A DNA stretch of 64,000 nucleotides from Torymus aiolomorphi (taxonomy: Eukaryota; Arthropoda; Insecta; Hymenoptera; Torymidae), in NCBI GenBank assembly GCA_036365515.1, contig CM070873.1:84899948-84963947 (forward strand), read 5' to 3'. Positions 1 through 11,352 of this stretch are shown here, in pieces; position 1 is the first letter of the stretch, and each line of letters opens with the position of its first letter. Below the pieces are notes generated by a model. That model was not told where the DNA came from and did not search any database. It worked only from the letters and a program-made list of their open reading frames with translations. Made by a program: the position numbers and the translations under genes.

Positions 1-759
1 ATGATTTAGCTTGCCGGCAGTTTGTAACCGGCAACTGCGCATAAGAAGTGCGCAGACGACATGCGTTAGTAGCCTGTTCTCTCTCAGGCTAAGTTAAGTG
101 TGTGTGTGTGTGTGTGTCGCGATACGCGAGCGCGACCGCTCTGTCACTCACGTAGACGATGAGTACGCTACGTATATTACTGTAGACGCGAGGCTTATGT
201 TACCGCGCGTACACAGCGTAATTACCGCGAGCGTGACATCAGCCCTCGAGACAGCTGACGTCTGAGATAACGTGCTGGCGCACCGTTAGGTAGGGAAATT
301 AACCTATTTCAATGCGACACTTCCACTGTCTAAATTATTAATTATTCATTTAACTTCATCAACTTTTATTTAATAAACAATAGTCTTTTATTATTAACTT
401 TAACTGCTCGACTTATTATTTCGCGACCTTAGTCATTCCCCGCTCCCCGCCGCCTCCGCGGTCGTTACGTAAGAGAAAACGTATCGTTTCATCTGAGCAG
501 CCGGCACACGAACCAGTGAACGAGAGGAGAGTTCGAGTCACTGGTGAGAAACAAAGCGCAAGTCTTCGACTTGCGTGTTGCACGGTAAGTAACCAGATTA
601 GGTTAACATTGCACGACGTTGTAGCGTCTGTTGCCTAATCTGGCTATTATATCTCCGGGAGTTGAACCGAGAGATATGGATTTGAACCGCTAAGGTACAC
701 AGGTGAAACGTGCCTTAGCCAGAAAATCCACCCCGTGACAAGCTATATTAGCGTACGTA
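1..759. other. Non-coding sequence, origin not recognised
   Basis: No coding region is supported. There is a short (GT)n run at about 101-117. The stretch 420-740 is GC-richer and contains short self-complementary words, for example around 525-545 and 590-650. It could be part of a transposon end or a solo LTR, but no defining ends are visible. It is probably in an OPLAH intron, since the rest of that gene lies further left. Confidence 0.4.
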
Positions 760-2072
760 CCCCTATAGCACTGAATATTTGAGGAATATTCCCTCAATAT
801 TCATTTGCCATTTTCGCAATTTTCGCTAATATTCCCTCAACGTTAATGAACATGAAAGAAACCCTTAGGGAATATTCCTGCAAACCTTGATGACCGTTTT
901 TCCATTCCTTTTCTAAAATGATCAGGTAGGCTACCTATTATTGTAATATTGCAGGAATATTCGTACAAGATTAATTAATACTAGACGAATATATCATTAA
1001 GTTTCACCAATTTTTCCTCGATTAAGCAATATTGCAGCAATATTCGTACAAGATTCATCGACACGAGAGGAGCATTCAATATATTCCCCTATAACACTTA
1101 ATATTGGAGCAATATTGCTTCAATGTTGCTGCGACATATTCGCCATATTCGCTAATATTCCCTTAACGTATACAGGTAACGTTAGTATTTAAGTTGTTTA
1201 TTTGACATAGATAAGGCGTAAAATTTTGAGTCCTCATCCCCCATTGCAAACGGGATATCAAAAATAAGGCAAGCCTTGTAATTTGGACTCTTTGTAAAGA
1301 GTCATTTGAACGGTTGAATTATACGGCTTATATACTCTCGGCCATCCAGTGTAACCACAGAAAGCGCTACCGGTACGCCGCATGGCGGATAAATAGCCGA
1401 AGCTTGCATATCGAGAGCCGCCCATCACAAGTTTCCCTTTATCACCGCTATGCGGAGCGCCGATAGCGCTTTCTGTAGATACACTGAATGGCCGAGAGTA
1501 TATAAGCCGTGAAATTCAACCGATCAAATGACTCTTTACGAAGAGTCCGATTTACAAGGTTTGCCTTGTTTTTTATATCCCGTTTGCAATGGGGGATGAG
1601 GACTCAAAATTTTACACCTTATCTATGTGAAATAAACAATTTAATACTAACGTTACCTGTATACGTTAAGGGAATATTAGCGAATATGACGAATATGTCG
1701 CAGCAACATTGAAGCAATATTGCTCCAATATTAAGTGTTATAGGGGAATATATTGAATGCTCCTCTCGTGTCGATGAATCTTGTACGAATATTGCTGCAA
1801 TATTGCTTAATCGAGGAAAAATTGGTGAAACTTAATGATATATTCGTCTAGTATTAATTAATCTTGTACGAATATTCCTGCAATATTACAATAATAGGTA
1901 GCCTACCTGATCATTTTAGAAAAGGAATGGAAAAACGGTCATCAAGGTTTGCAGGAATATTCCCTAAGGGTTTCTTTCATGTTCATTAACGTTGAGGGAA
2001 TATTAGCGAAAATTGCGAAAATGGCAAATGAATATTGAGGGAATATTCCTCAAATATTCAGTGCTATAGGGG
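760..2072. mobile_element. Fold-back element with arms of about 0.6 kb, TA duplication
   Basis: The element starts CCCCTATAGCACTGAATATT and ends with the reverse complement at 2072, flanked on both sides by TA. Arms of about 590 bp (760-1350 and 1485-2072) are near-perfect inverted copies around a centre near 1420. The arms are rich in variants of GGAATATTCC-type words. There is no transposase; the small open frame 1509-1712 is a product of the arm sequence. It is probably a non-autonomous DNA transposon of a TA-targeting family, superfamily unknown. Confidence 0.8.
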
Positions 2073-2159
2073 TAATTATAACTTGATTTTATAACCTGTA
2101 CATGTATAAAAAAAAGTAAGAGCATAATTATATATAAAATATATTATCTTGGGCTCATA

Positions 2160-2530
2160 ATCTTCTGCATGTGTGTTTTTGATTCCAGCCCCGACCAGCA
2201 AAACCTCGGTTTTCGCCTCGATTTTGCAAAAGTCGGGCTGGCATCAACACTCATGCACTTAAAAGTAGCAGAAGACGTAAGTGGTAAGCCGAGCAGTGCA
2301 CGCCGTACTACGCGAATTGGCCGCGAGGGCGCACTGACGCAGGCCAGAAAGTAACAGCAGTAGGCACGTGATCGAGCGTACCGGCCAAGCTATTTCGTCA
2401 ATTAACAGTAATTATTGAACGTACTTTCGGCCGGAAGATAAAGAAAAATAGTATACGACACACGGCCAGAATGTTTGATGCCCTGTCGTGCGTCATGAAG
2501 CACGGCAGGAATCCAACTTTCTGGCCTTGT
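2160..2530. repeat. Dispersed repeat with short GC-rich hairpin
   Basis: The sequence around 2185-2250 is a hairpin with arms CCCCGACCAGCAAAACCTCG and its complement ending GTCGGGCTGG. A close copy lies at about 52985-53045. The part 2415-2465 (GAACGTACTTTCG then AAGAAAAATAGTATAC) recurs at about 59510-59560. So the two halves of this repeat flank the P-type transposon at 53178-59448, which suggests that transposon was inserted into another copy. The open frame 2169-2354 crosses the hairpin and is not supported as a gene. Confidence 0.65.
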
Positions 2531-2699
2531 GTCGTAATGTACTATAGGTTACATACCTGAGTTAAAGCTCGAATTGGACGACACATGGCTTCGTTAGCGA
2601 CTTTTATAAATCCCATTGCGACTTCTTCAATCGCCATCTTTTCACTCTCTGATTTACCTTCTGTATTCAAGAATTCATTTATCTACAAAGAATAGTACA

Positions 2700-2900
2700 T
2701 TTCGACACTGGTGCGGAAGGTAATGATTTACTTCATGTGACGTTTTTCACACGAGCGAAGCGAATGTGAAAAGTCACATGAAGTAAACAATCAACTTCCG
2801 CACTCGTTTCGAACGGTATTTTATACCACGAGCGCCGAAAAATCATACCAAAGTTGTGATTTTGAAGTTAGAGTGGTATAAAATACTATAATCTAATATT
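2700..2900. repeat. Short palindromic repeat with GAGCGAAGCGA loop
   Basis: The arms TTACTTCATGTGAC and its complement flank a loop containing CACGAGCGAAGCGAATGTG (about 2751-2769). Outer pairs GTGCGGAAG/CTTCCGCAC are also present. The same loop core occurs in hairpins at the right end of the window. The remainder to 3152 is AT-rich and featureless. Confidence 0.6.
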
Positions 2901-3152
2901 TAAATTTAGCTTTACTTATGTTTTGTGAAAATTACTGTTTCAGTTTTTAGTTTGTTTTTGAAAGTTTCAAAAGCATAAATGGTAGTATTTAAAATAGTTA
3001 TTATTAGTCAGTCCTATACTAGGTAATATTTTCGATTAGGTTAATAAAAATATGTACTTTCAAGTGGCATTTCTTTCGAATTTATTTTAATTATAAGTAT
3101 ATAAATATCATTCAATGAAAAATCGAGAAGCAATAATTCTATGAAATAGTAC

Positions 3153-3413
3153 CTCTTTCGTCAATTTGTCAAAGGCCTCGAGGGTGCGCGCTCCGTCAAG
3201 GGGGTCTTCCTCGCTAGGTCCAAAGATCTTTGGAAAGTACTCAGGTAGAAGCCGTCCAAGAGCTAAGTTCGCATCCGTTACAGTAAGAGGCCCACCCTTT
3301 TTGTAACAGGCTGGTCCCGGATGAGCACCAGCACTTTCTGGTCCGACTTCAAATAAGCCCGATCTGAAAAAGAGCATCGATCCCCCACCCGCCGCTACAG
3401 TATTTACGTCCAG
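3153..3413 (-). CDS. OPLAH: 5-oxoprolinase (OPLAH-like), sixth exon in window
   Basis: The exon continues the hydantoinase A domain with [12 protein letters not shown], then [18 protein letters not shown] and [19 protein letters not shown], all near-invariant in 5-oxoprolinases. The acceptor TTAACAG precedes 3413 and the donor GTACTA follows GAG at 3153. It is 87 codons, phase 0 at both ends. The remaining C-terminal part of the enzyme, including the whole hydantoinase B half, is not found in 1-3152 and must lie beyond the left edge. No disabling change is seen. Confidence 0.95.
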
Positions 3414-3693
3414 CTGTTAAACAAAAAGAAGAAATTAAAAACCGAAAAATTATACAGAATTCAACCAGACTTAATTTGACTTTCAATAATCAAATGTTCT
3501 TCCATTAAATAGTTTTTAAATTTAAATACCTACACTAGTGGAAATAATTTCCGTGCTAAATCGTGCATATGAGCTAAACTGTATAAAACTGTGCGAAACT
3601 GTGGCGCTGCCACCTCCTTTGTCTCATTTTTTCAGAGATGTTATTAAATTGCTGAAGTACATTGGGATGGGAATTGATTATTTTTGGGAGGGT

Positions 3694-3805
3694 TGTAATC
3701 TCTTCGAACGAGGCTTTCATATAATTACGATCGAACTTCACTTCAGGTAAGTTCGTTTGATCGTTCAATTATATTTCCCGCCTCGTTCTCGAGATTACAA
3801 TGTAG
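3694..3805 (-). repeat. DIRS-like 3' terminal/internal complementary repeat
   Basis: The sequence 3767-3805 is a 39-bp inverted copy (one mismatch) of 17363-17401. It also forms an imperfect hairpin with 3694-3735. A second block at 3601-3626 (GGCGCTGCCACCTCCTTTGT) is inverted relative to 17272-17297. Split inverted terminal repeats plus an internal complementary region are the hallmark of DIRS elements. The exact element end is not certain: the blocks occur in an order that is not a simple inverted repeat. Confidence 0.65.
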
Positions 3806-3873
3806 ATGTTTAGAGAACAGCAATTTATTCGTTATCAGTTTTTATTTATCAAATAAAATACAAGTTTTCATAT

Positions 3874-4449
3874 TTAATTGTCTAGTATTGCTAACGCGAA
3901 TTCTTTATTTTGTGGAAGTATCGGACGATTATAAAATTTTGCGTACACCGAAGTTTGACCATCCGGCTGTACTTCTAATGATGCTTAAATCTACGCCTTT
4001 TATCAATGCCCGAGATGTTGCTGCATGCCTTGTCGAGTGGGCCGTAAATATTGAGGTGTCAATACCACTTTTTCTTAACGTAGACTTGATCCATCTACTG
4101 ATTGTTTGGGCACTTACAGTCTTGTGTGGTTTAACAGTTGCTACAAATAGATAATCAGTCTGTCTTATTCTTTCGGTTACACTAATATATTTTTCTATGA
4201 CTGATGCTACGCATAGCCTTTGGTCTTTGTCATACTTAGGAAGTAATAAGAGCGGTTGAAACCGATCTCGCCTGGAGGTTTTTATGCGATCCGGTATCAT
4301 AATCTCTAGTCCAGTCTCAGTAATTTTAATATTTTCCGTTTTTATCATCGATAACCTTTGAGCCCGATGTGCTGTACATAGTGCTATTAGCGTAACGGTT
4401 TTTTCAGTCAGGTCTGCTAAACTTAGTGAGTCCAGCGGTTCTAGCTTAC
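3874..4449 (-). pseudogene. DIRS tyrosine recombinase, C-terminal catalytic part
   Basis: This is the catalytic half of the recombinase that would integrate the circular DIRS intermediate. Visible motifs are TAHRAQRLSMI with the first catalytic Arg, HSTRHAATSRAL with the His-x-x-Arg pair, and AGWS. The conserved tail FAKFYNRPI with the nucleophilic Tyr is in another frame, reached by a one-base shift near 3930, and that frame stops at 3874. The N-terminal half is at 7832-8110; the two were separated by the Kolobok-like insertion, and the codons meet exactly across the duplicated TTAA (Leu codon TTA, then AGT AAG). Confidence 0.85.
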
Positions 4450-4453
4450 TTAA

Positions 4454-7400
4454 GGGGACAAGCCATGGTTAGGGGGTCGAAAAATCGATTTTTTTTTTAT
4501 GTACTATTTTGATAGCAAATTTTCCGCTGAATACTATGCTTCCAACCCCATTTCCAAATTCGATTTCGTTTAGAAAATACAGCTAAAACCGTGAAGTCAC
4601 TTTTTTGCATATTTAGTGATTTTTCTTAAATTATCCATTTTAGATGTACTATTGTTAATCTTATATTATTTTATGCTTCACAGCATACAATACTGAATTT
4701 AGAACGTAAATGTACATTGACATAGTAGGCAAACTTAACTCGAGGTATAAACCTCGTGTATTTTACTTTTACTCTACTTATACAAAAGTATAATACGTAC
4801 AATACATATAGATGGTTTAAAATCTCATCTGTTTACGTTCTGTCAGCGGTATAGTCGTTGGGATTTAAACTAAAAGTGTTTTGAATATAATTGAATCTGC
4901 ATTTTTCAATGCAATTTATTCAGTATTGACAAAAAATTTTTTTGTAAATAAAGTGCTGTGTAGAACTCTTTTAACTGAGAGTGTAGAAGACAGCGATTTT
5001 AGGTTAACTGCACTGTGCAAAGTGTTGTTAATATTTTTAATTTAGTGAGTTCAGTGAGTGACTTTTATTTGTGTTTTTTAATAACTAACATTATAGAGGA
5101 TTATATATTATGGATTCTGACAAGAGAAATAGAACATCAGGAGCTCCAGGAAAGAAGAGAAAATTTGGAAGAAAAAAAAAACATAAAGGATTTAACAAAA
5201 ATTCAGAGAATGTTCAACAAAAAATCCCGAACAAAAGGAAAAGAAGTACAACTTCAGGGAAAATAAAAGATATATCTGTAGAAGCGTCACAAACAAGAAA
5301 CAGAATAATAGATATAAACATTCTGTTCTTACAGCTGGAGAAATTTCTTGTATGTGCAACATGTAAAGGACAAGTTAAAATTATAGAAGAAGATATTCGA
5401 GGACTTGGCTCCAAATTTAACATTATGTGCAAAAATTGTTCAGAGAGAAGAATTATAAGCACGAGCAAGCAAGTTGGAGCTCAAAGCAATGCTTATGAAA
5501 CCAACAGACGCAGTCTTCTTGCACTAAGAGCAATTGAGCAAGGATATGCTGCATTGCAAACTTTTTGCGGAATCATGGATTTGCCACCACCTGTTGCACA
5601 TAGTTTTTATGACCATCTCAATGAAGATTTAAGCAAAGTGACTCAAGAGGTAGCACAAAATTCTATGCAAGAAGCCGTCAAAAAGGAAACAGCATTAATA
5701 CCAGCTGAAAATCAAGGCCTAGATGTATCTGGTGATGAGTCATGGAGAAAAAGAGGATTTTCTTCATTGCAAGGAATTTCAAGTTTGATTGGCTTGCGTT
5801 CTCAACAAGTTCTTGACATATTTATCAAGAACAGTTTTTGTAAAGCATGTTTAAAGTGGGAAAATAGAAAAGGCACAGAAGAATATGAAGACTGGTTCAG
5901 TGATCATCAAGATAAATGTGCAGCAAACCATGAAGGAAGTGCTGGAAAGATGGAAGTCGATGGAGTTGTGGAAATGTTTAGAAGATCTCAAGAAAAGTAT
6001 AATGTAAAATACCATCATTACATTGGAGATGGAGATTCGAAAGTGTACAGTGCTTTGTGCCAGGCCAAACCGTATGGAGATGAAGTTAAAGTTGAGAAGA
6101 AGGAGTGTGTGGGACACGTCCAGAAACGAATGGGAACCAGACTCAGGAATTTAAAAAAAATTTTGGAAAAAAGTTATTAGACGATGGAAAAACCATTGGA
6201 GGCCAAGGACGATTAACAGCAAAAGTAATTGATCAGCTCACCACATATTATGGTAATGCCATCAGAAACAACACGGACTCTGTAGAAAAAATGCTGAATG
6301 CTATATGGGCTACGTACTACCACAAGATTTCCACAGACCAGAATCCTCAACATCATTTATGCCCACCAGGACAGAGCAGTTGGTGCAAGTGGCAAAAAGC
6401 GAAGGCTCAAAAAAAACTAAAAGATTTTCATCATAAAGGCAGTATTCCTGCAGTGATTATGGAGCAGTTGAAACCAATTTACAAAGATCTCTCTGAACAG
6501 GAGCTGCTTCACAGATGTTTAGGCGGTTACACCCAAAATAGTAATGAGAGTTTTAATAATTCAGTTTGGAAGATTGTAACCAAGACCTCCTTCAGTTGTG
6601 TACATGTGCTCACAGCAGGTGCTTGTATTACTGTCACTTGCTTCAACGATGGAAGAGTTGGTTTTCTGAATATTATGGAAGCCTTTGATGTGAAACCTGG
6701 AGTAGCTGCAATTGAGTGAGCACAGAAAAGCAATGACATCAGATTATTTCATGCTGAGAGGAATGCCGAAGAAAACACTTTAGAAAATAGGAGAAAACGA
6801 AGGAGACTGCAATTGAATTTACCTGAAGAGTCATATGCACCAGGTTCTTACTAGAGTAGGTAAAAAGTTATTTTTATGCGATAATAGCTAATATAATATT
6901 TATTAATTTTTTTCTTTTTACAGGTGTGTTATTGGCTCTCATAAAAGGATTAATTTATTTTGAGGTTATTTTTACTGTCAGTAATATTTATGACTAACAA
7001 TGTTTTCAGCCTAGTACGAAAAAAAAAATAAGTACAACATTTATGTATTAATCTAAAAAATTAAAAAATATTGTTGAATTAATGAAATTCTTTTTTATAG
7101 GTTTATTCAACAGTTAAAATGATTTAGCCAGGACTACTTTCATCTAATTGGCATCTGTTTCATTTTTCCACTAAAGTATATCATACAGAATGAAAAAAAA
7201 ATTTTTGGTAATTAGTTTTGAAACTTATATAAAGTTATAGAAAACCAAAACTTTGAATTGAATTTCTGAATAACTTGTTTTTTGTATTTACAGGGACTTT
7301 GCCGCAGGATTTCTTTTAAATAAAGCAAGCTAGAGGTTTGGAAATTTAGGAGTATCTTTAAAATTGTGTTGGTTATAGAAAATGTGAGGTACTTTTTTGA

Positions 7401-7827
7401 AAAAGGCTTTAGAAAAAAATTATAAAATAAAATTACAAAAAATATTGAAATTTTAATAAAAAAACATAAAAAAATTAGATTTTTCATTAAAAAACAATTT
7501 TAAAAATTTTTTAAAAAAAAAGTAGCTCACATTTTCTATAACTGGTATAACTACAAAGGTACTCCTAAGTAACCAGACCCCTGCCTTGCTTTGTTCAAAA
7601 AATTTCCTGCGGCAATGACATGCCAGTTTCTAATTCAGAAGGGTTTCTTAATCTAATGGACTGCAAGACCAAAATCTTAAACACCTGGATGATGTAGTCT
7701 TAAATTATAGGTAATTGTATAACTTAATAATAAAAAAAAGTTTGAACTCTTAAAATTATATATTGGCTTTGTTATTAAAGAATTAATACAATAGCTTTTT
7801 TTTCAGGTTCAACCATGGCTTGTACCC
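4454..7827 (+). mobile_element. Kolobok-like DNA transposon (TTAA duplication)
   Basis: The ends are GGGGACAAGCCATGGTT on the left and the complement of GGGTACAAGCCATGGTT on the right. The element is flanked by TTAA at 4450-4453 and 7828-7831. It is 3374 bp and interrupts the DIRS recombinase gene. TTAA target duplication with a Mutator-like DDE domain is the pattern of the Kolobok superfamily; piggyBac also uses TTAA but has an unrelated transposase. AT-rich sequence surrounds the single gene, with several A-runs. Removal of the element and one TTAA restores the interrupted DIRS reading frame. Confidence 0.85.
5110..6854 (+). pseudogene. Kolobok-like transposase (Mutator-like DDE domain), broken
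   Basis: The first frame (5110-6180) begins with a Lys/Arg-rich tail, then a zinc-ribbon-like CATC...CKNC (residues 82-110), then the DDE core: GDES (Asp209), CKAC (244-247), GDGDSKVY (about 307) and CVGHVQKR (about 333). The protein then shifts frame in the A-rich run near 6150-6170 and continues as KLLDDGKTIGGQGRL to a TGA at 6717-6719. Beyond the TGA the same frame stays protein-like for 44 codons to TAG at 6852-6854. So there is one frameshift and one nonsense codon. The frameshift sits in a homopolymer, so a sequencing error cannot be excluded. Confidence 0.8.
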
Positions 7828-7831
7828 TTAA

Positions 7832-8180
7832 GTAATCTAATACTATGCTAACATCCCATGTAAATGAGTACTTTGATTTTGGTGATTTTATTTTTATTAC
7901 ACCCTTAAAAAACCTACTTATAATTGCATCCTCGCCAATCTTATCACTAGTTAACAGAGATACCGCAGATCTAAATGTGTTTAAAGTTGCGAACGACGCG
8001 TCTTTCTTAAAGTTGTATGTGAGGAAGCTAAGCAGACTATTGCGTGTGGGCTTTCCAAACACATTCCTAGTTAAAATACAGAATTTCCACCAATTCTTGA
8101 GCGCCGACATATATTGTTTTTGGGTTGACTCCGACAGGGATGATATTAGTACGTCGATTAATTATCGTGGCACGTTCATA
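7832..8180 (-). pseudogene. DIRS tyrosine recombinase, N-terminal part
   Basis: This frame carries the SAM-like core-binding half: MSALKNWWKFC near 8110, then LLSFLTYNF and LNTFRSAVSLLTSDKIG, ending VSIVLDYL at the TTAA. Upstream of 8110 the frame is still protein-like (LIDVLISSLSESTQKQY) but is separated from the RNase H frame by a TAA near 8143. The catalytic half continues at 4449. Confidence 0.75.
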
Positions 8181-8181
8181 T

Positions 8182-9150
8182 CTATGAACGCCTTCCGAAT
8201 ACTCTTCCCGCCATCAAACGTAGGTATTTTAATCTCGGATGCTCCTTTAACCTACGTAAAGACAATAGTAGGTTACTTCTTGGCTTAAATACCATCGGTT
8301 CGGATACAAGTAGTTCCATATATAATAGATACCACGGCTGGTTCAGCCAGTCTGGTACAACGAGGATGCCTGATGCTTTATCGCGTTTTATTTTTGCCAA
8401 AACTCGTAATATTATTGCAAAAGGGGGAAAAGCGTAAAAATTTATGGTTTCCCAATTTGTTGTGAATGCGTCTATTTTTTCTGCTTCGTCATCAGGCAGC
8501 CATGCGAAAAAACGCTCACATTTTTTGTTGAATTCTGTCGCCAAAAGATCTACGGTGGATTCTCCGAATGCTTCGACTATTTCTTCAAATGCATAATCAC
8601 GTAGTTCCCATTCAGTATCGTCATTCTTAAGTCTAGAAAGTTTATCTGCTGCAAAGTTATCGGCAGATGTAATATACGAAGCATGCAGAAAATTATGTTT
8701 CTGCTCCGCCCATTGCCATATTTCCTTGCTTAAGGTATTGTACTTTTTATATTTTGTGCCACCCATTCGGTTCACATAAGCAATCGCGGTTGTATTATCT
8801 ACTCTCAATAATATTTGTGCATTTTTTAGTTCGTCTGCTAAATTTAATAAAGCTAGTTTGACTGCGAGTAATTCTCTGAAGTTGATCGATAAGTTTCTTT
8901 CTTGATAATCCCAGAATCCGTAGATGTGCATTTTCCCGTTAGTCGCGCCCCAGCCCGTATCTGACGCATCGGTATAGATTTCCATCTTGAAATCATTTGT
9001 TTTAATTGGATTAACTCCTAGGTCAAGATTATTTCGCCACCATTCCAAGTCTTTTAAAATTGTGCTGGAAACCTTCATTGTTTTTTCATAGTTTTTATTG
9101 TTTTTTATAAGAGCTTTTGACTTTTCGCGTTCTAGACTTTTTGTATACAT
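8182..9150 (-). CDS. DIRS pol: end of RT and RNase H region
   Basis: The frame (322 residues) contains an RNase H fold: MEIYTDASDTGWGA (Asp61), INFRELLAVKLAL (Glu93), LLRVDNTTAIAYVNRMGG (Asp118) and DNFAADKLSR (Asp169), so the four acidic residues are present. It then has the DIRS C-terminal region with PDWLNQPWYLLYM. Upstream, 9380-9151 continues RT in the same protein, with IDSLGFLINKRKSN and EFTKLIGCL. The frame ends close to the recombinase gene, as in other DIRS elements. Confidence 0.82.
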   Translation of the reverse strand: MYTKSLEREKSKALIKNNKNYEKTMKVSSTILKDLEWWRNNLDLGVNPIKTNDFKMEIYTDASDTGWGATNGKMHIYGFWDYQERNLSINFRELLAVKLALLNLADELKNAQILLRVDNTTAIAYVNRMGGTKYKKYNTLSKEIWQWAEQKHNFLHASYITSADNFAADKLSRLKNDDTEWELRDYAFEEIVEAFGESTVDLLATEFNKKCERFFAWLPDDEAEKIDAFTTNWETINFYAFPPFAIILRVLAKIKRDKASGILVVPDWLNQPWYLLYMELLVSEPMVFKPRSNLLLSLRRLKEHPRLKYLRLMAGRVFGRRS

Positions 9151-9380
9151 AAACCCATATTCAACAGCTATGCAGGCCGCTATTAGGCATCCTATCAGCT
9201 TAGTGAATTCTCTAATTGTACATTCTTTTTTATTTGTAAACGATTTTACTAGCTTTTTTAGATTTACTCTCTTTTCCGGTGTTAGTTCTAGAGTATATTG
9301 TCTAGAGTCAATAATAACGCCTAAAAATTTACAGCTTTGTGTGGGTATTAAGTTACTTTTGCGTTTATTGATTAAAAACC

Positions 9381-9953
9381 CTAGACTATCAATAGTAAGA
9401 TAGTCTCAGTTGCGTTACGTTCGCATGAATTGAAATCTTCAGCTATGCAGAGCATTTGATTTGATCTCAAATTATTAGTTATCGGTTTCAGAATTTTTGT
9501 GAATATAAGTGGGCATACAGATAATCCATTTGGTATACAAGTAAATTGAAAGAGTTTTCCGCCAAATTGAAATCTCAAGTATTTCCTGCTACTTTTCCGT
9601 ATTGGTACTAAAAAGTAAGCGTCCTCTAGATCAATATTACACATATAAAATTGTGGGTAGACTAGTTCCGTAGCAGTTTTAATACTTTCCATTTTAAAGT
9701 GCTTAGTTTTTATGAATTTATTTAGGCCTTTTAAGTTTAGGATGAATCTGTATGACCCGTCGAACTTTTGCCTTAAAAAATATCGCGATATAAACTGTTT
9801 TTTATTTGTCCGGCATACCTCTACAACACCTTTACTTAATAATGATTCTATAGCACACCCGTATTTTTTAATTTCCGATTCAGAATCAAATTTCATTTGC
9901 GGTACATGTATTTGTTTTACCGCCTTTACAAATTTAATTTTATAGCCTTTCAC
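9381..9953 (-). pseudogene. DIRS reverse transcriptase, active site lost
   Basis: The fingers and palm are recognisable: RYFLRQKFDGSYRFILNLKG (residues about 57-76), MCNIDLEDAYFLVPI with motif A Asp108, and LFQFTCIPNGLS. Where the YxDD box should follow, the sequence reads LCIAEDFNSCERN, so the two catalytic aspartates are not present in normal form. A frameshift near 9390 then moves the rest of RT into another frame. The frame follows the upstream one after a single TGA (9956-9954) without frame change, so the two were probably one protein (ILE-stop-VKGYKI). Confidence 0.82.
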
Positions 9954-11352
9954 TCATTCTAAAATACTTTTGTCGTTGGTGATTACCCGCCACGCGCGGA
10001 GGTAATATCTTAGCCTGCCGACCGTCTTACCTACATTTATTTTGGCTGGTCCTGTGTTGGCTTGTCCTGCGCCGGCTTGCCCTGGAATCGGCCTTGGTTC
10101 TGCACTCTCGGGTTGAACGGGTGCCTGTTCTTGAAGGATACGTTTGGTCTGCCCGGTTTGTTGTTTGGTTGTTTCAGCCTGCCCGGGCGTGGGCCTGTTT
10201 CTTCCTGGCAGGCTATTCCAGTTTAAATTCCTGATTTGTAGGGGTTTAACTGTTGTTTTTATGTCTTGGCCAACCTTTTCTATAGCTTTGGCTTCCTTGA
10301 TTCTATCCTTCAGATTTTTTCCAAACAAAAATTCATCCGTTTGTGCATTTGTTAAAACCGTTTTGATTGATTGTTCAACGCCAGGCAGTATGAATGACTT
10401 TCTTGATTCAGTCTGCTTGTACAGTAAAAAGTTAATAATTTTTGCTGTTTCGTTAAGTTTTTCTGTAAAGTCTTTTAAGTCAGTATCTCTCCTTTTGATA
10501 TAAAATATCATTGAGTGCTGAGCCCAGTGCAGCTAAAGCTGCTGTAGCCAGTTTTTGTCGATCGATGAAGAAATTGTCTCGTTTTGCAGCTGCTTCCAAC
10601 AGAAAGGATGAAACCTCTGATACTTTCTCAGCAGATCATCAATTTCGTTTGATTTTAAGATTTTGGAAAACCAATGTTTCCATCTCTTGGCCAAATGTGG
10701 ATGCAGTAGGACACGCTCTGCATTTTTTTCAGTTGGGTCCTTGCCCAAAGCGTTTAAGAGATCCTCATGGATCTCTGGATCCTTTTTCTGGCCATCTTCC
10801 ATGCTCTTTCCAGGCTCCTCATTATCGACATTCTCTTTATTCTCTTTGACCTGGGATATTTCCAGTTGTTCGGTGTTCTCTGTGAAACAGACCCGCCACA
10901 ATTAGAATCTTTTATTTGTTGTGGTTAATCGTAACTGTTACGTTATGTCCGCCATTTTATTTGCGAATGAGATAACGTAACCTTATATAACCTCACTTTT
11001 GCGGCTGTCCTGCCGCTCGTACAGGCGCTTGCAATTGTCAATTGTCCTGTCGCTCGTACAGGCGCTTGACTTTTTTGTGCCGGTCCGATATGACCGCGTG
11101 TGTTTTCGTCCAAATGTTATGTCGCTCGTACAGGCGCTTGGAGATTTTAGATGTCTGAGTCACATGTACGAACTCTTTTGTTTTTCTCTTACCTTCCTCG
11201 TTTCGAGGCGAAGAGTCTGATGATGAGTCATCCTCGTCAGGGAATTCCTGTAAAGCTTCTCCTTTTTCTAAATCCATGATTTGCCGCTTCAAGTCTTGCA
11301 CTTGAGTGTAAAGGTCGTCCACGGATACCTCAGGATTTCTCTTCTTCAACAT
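9954..11352 (-). pseudogene. DIRS gag-like region in three frames
   Basis: Three consecutive minus-strand frames cover the gag region. The first (11352-11038) starts MLKKRNPEVSVDDLYTQVQD, has an acidic stretch, and then repeats of RLYERQ/H. The second (10901-10533) contains LLNALGKDP, LHPHLAKRWKHW and LLRKYQRFHPFC, typical of DIRS gag. The third (10511-9954) contains FLLYKQTESRKSFILPGVEQ and a Gly/Pro/Gln-rich linker, and leads into RT. The frame changes make it a pseudogene. The words CGCTCGTACAGGCGCTT recur three times at about 11012, 11049 and 11124. Confidence 0.75.

Noticed and set aside
3533..3545. CACTAGTGGAAAT as left end of a further CACTA element
   Set aside because: No matching right end or duplication was found; the true EnSpm ends are at 11368 and 17217.
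3574..3768. Minus-strand open frame of 64 codons next to the DIRS end
   Set aside because: It runs across the hairpin and terminal-repeat blocks, has no recognisable motif and no splice support.
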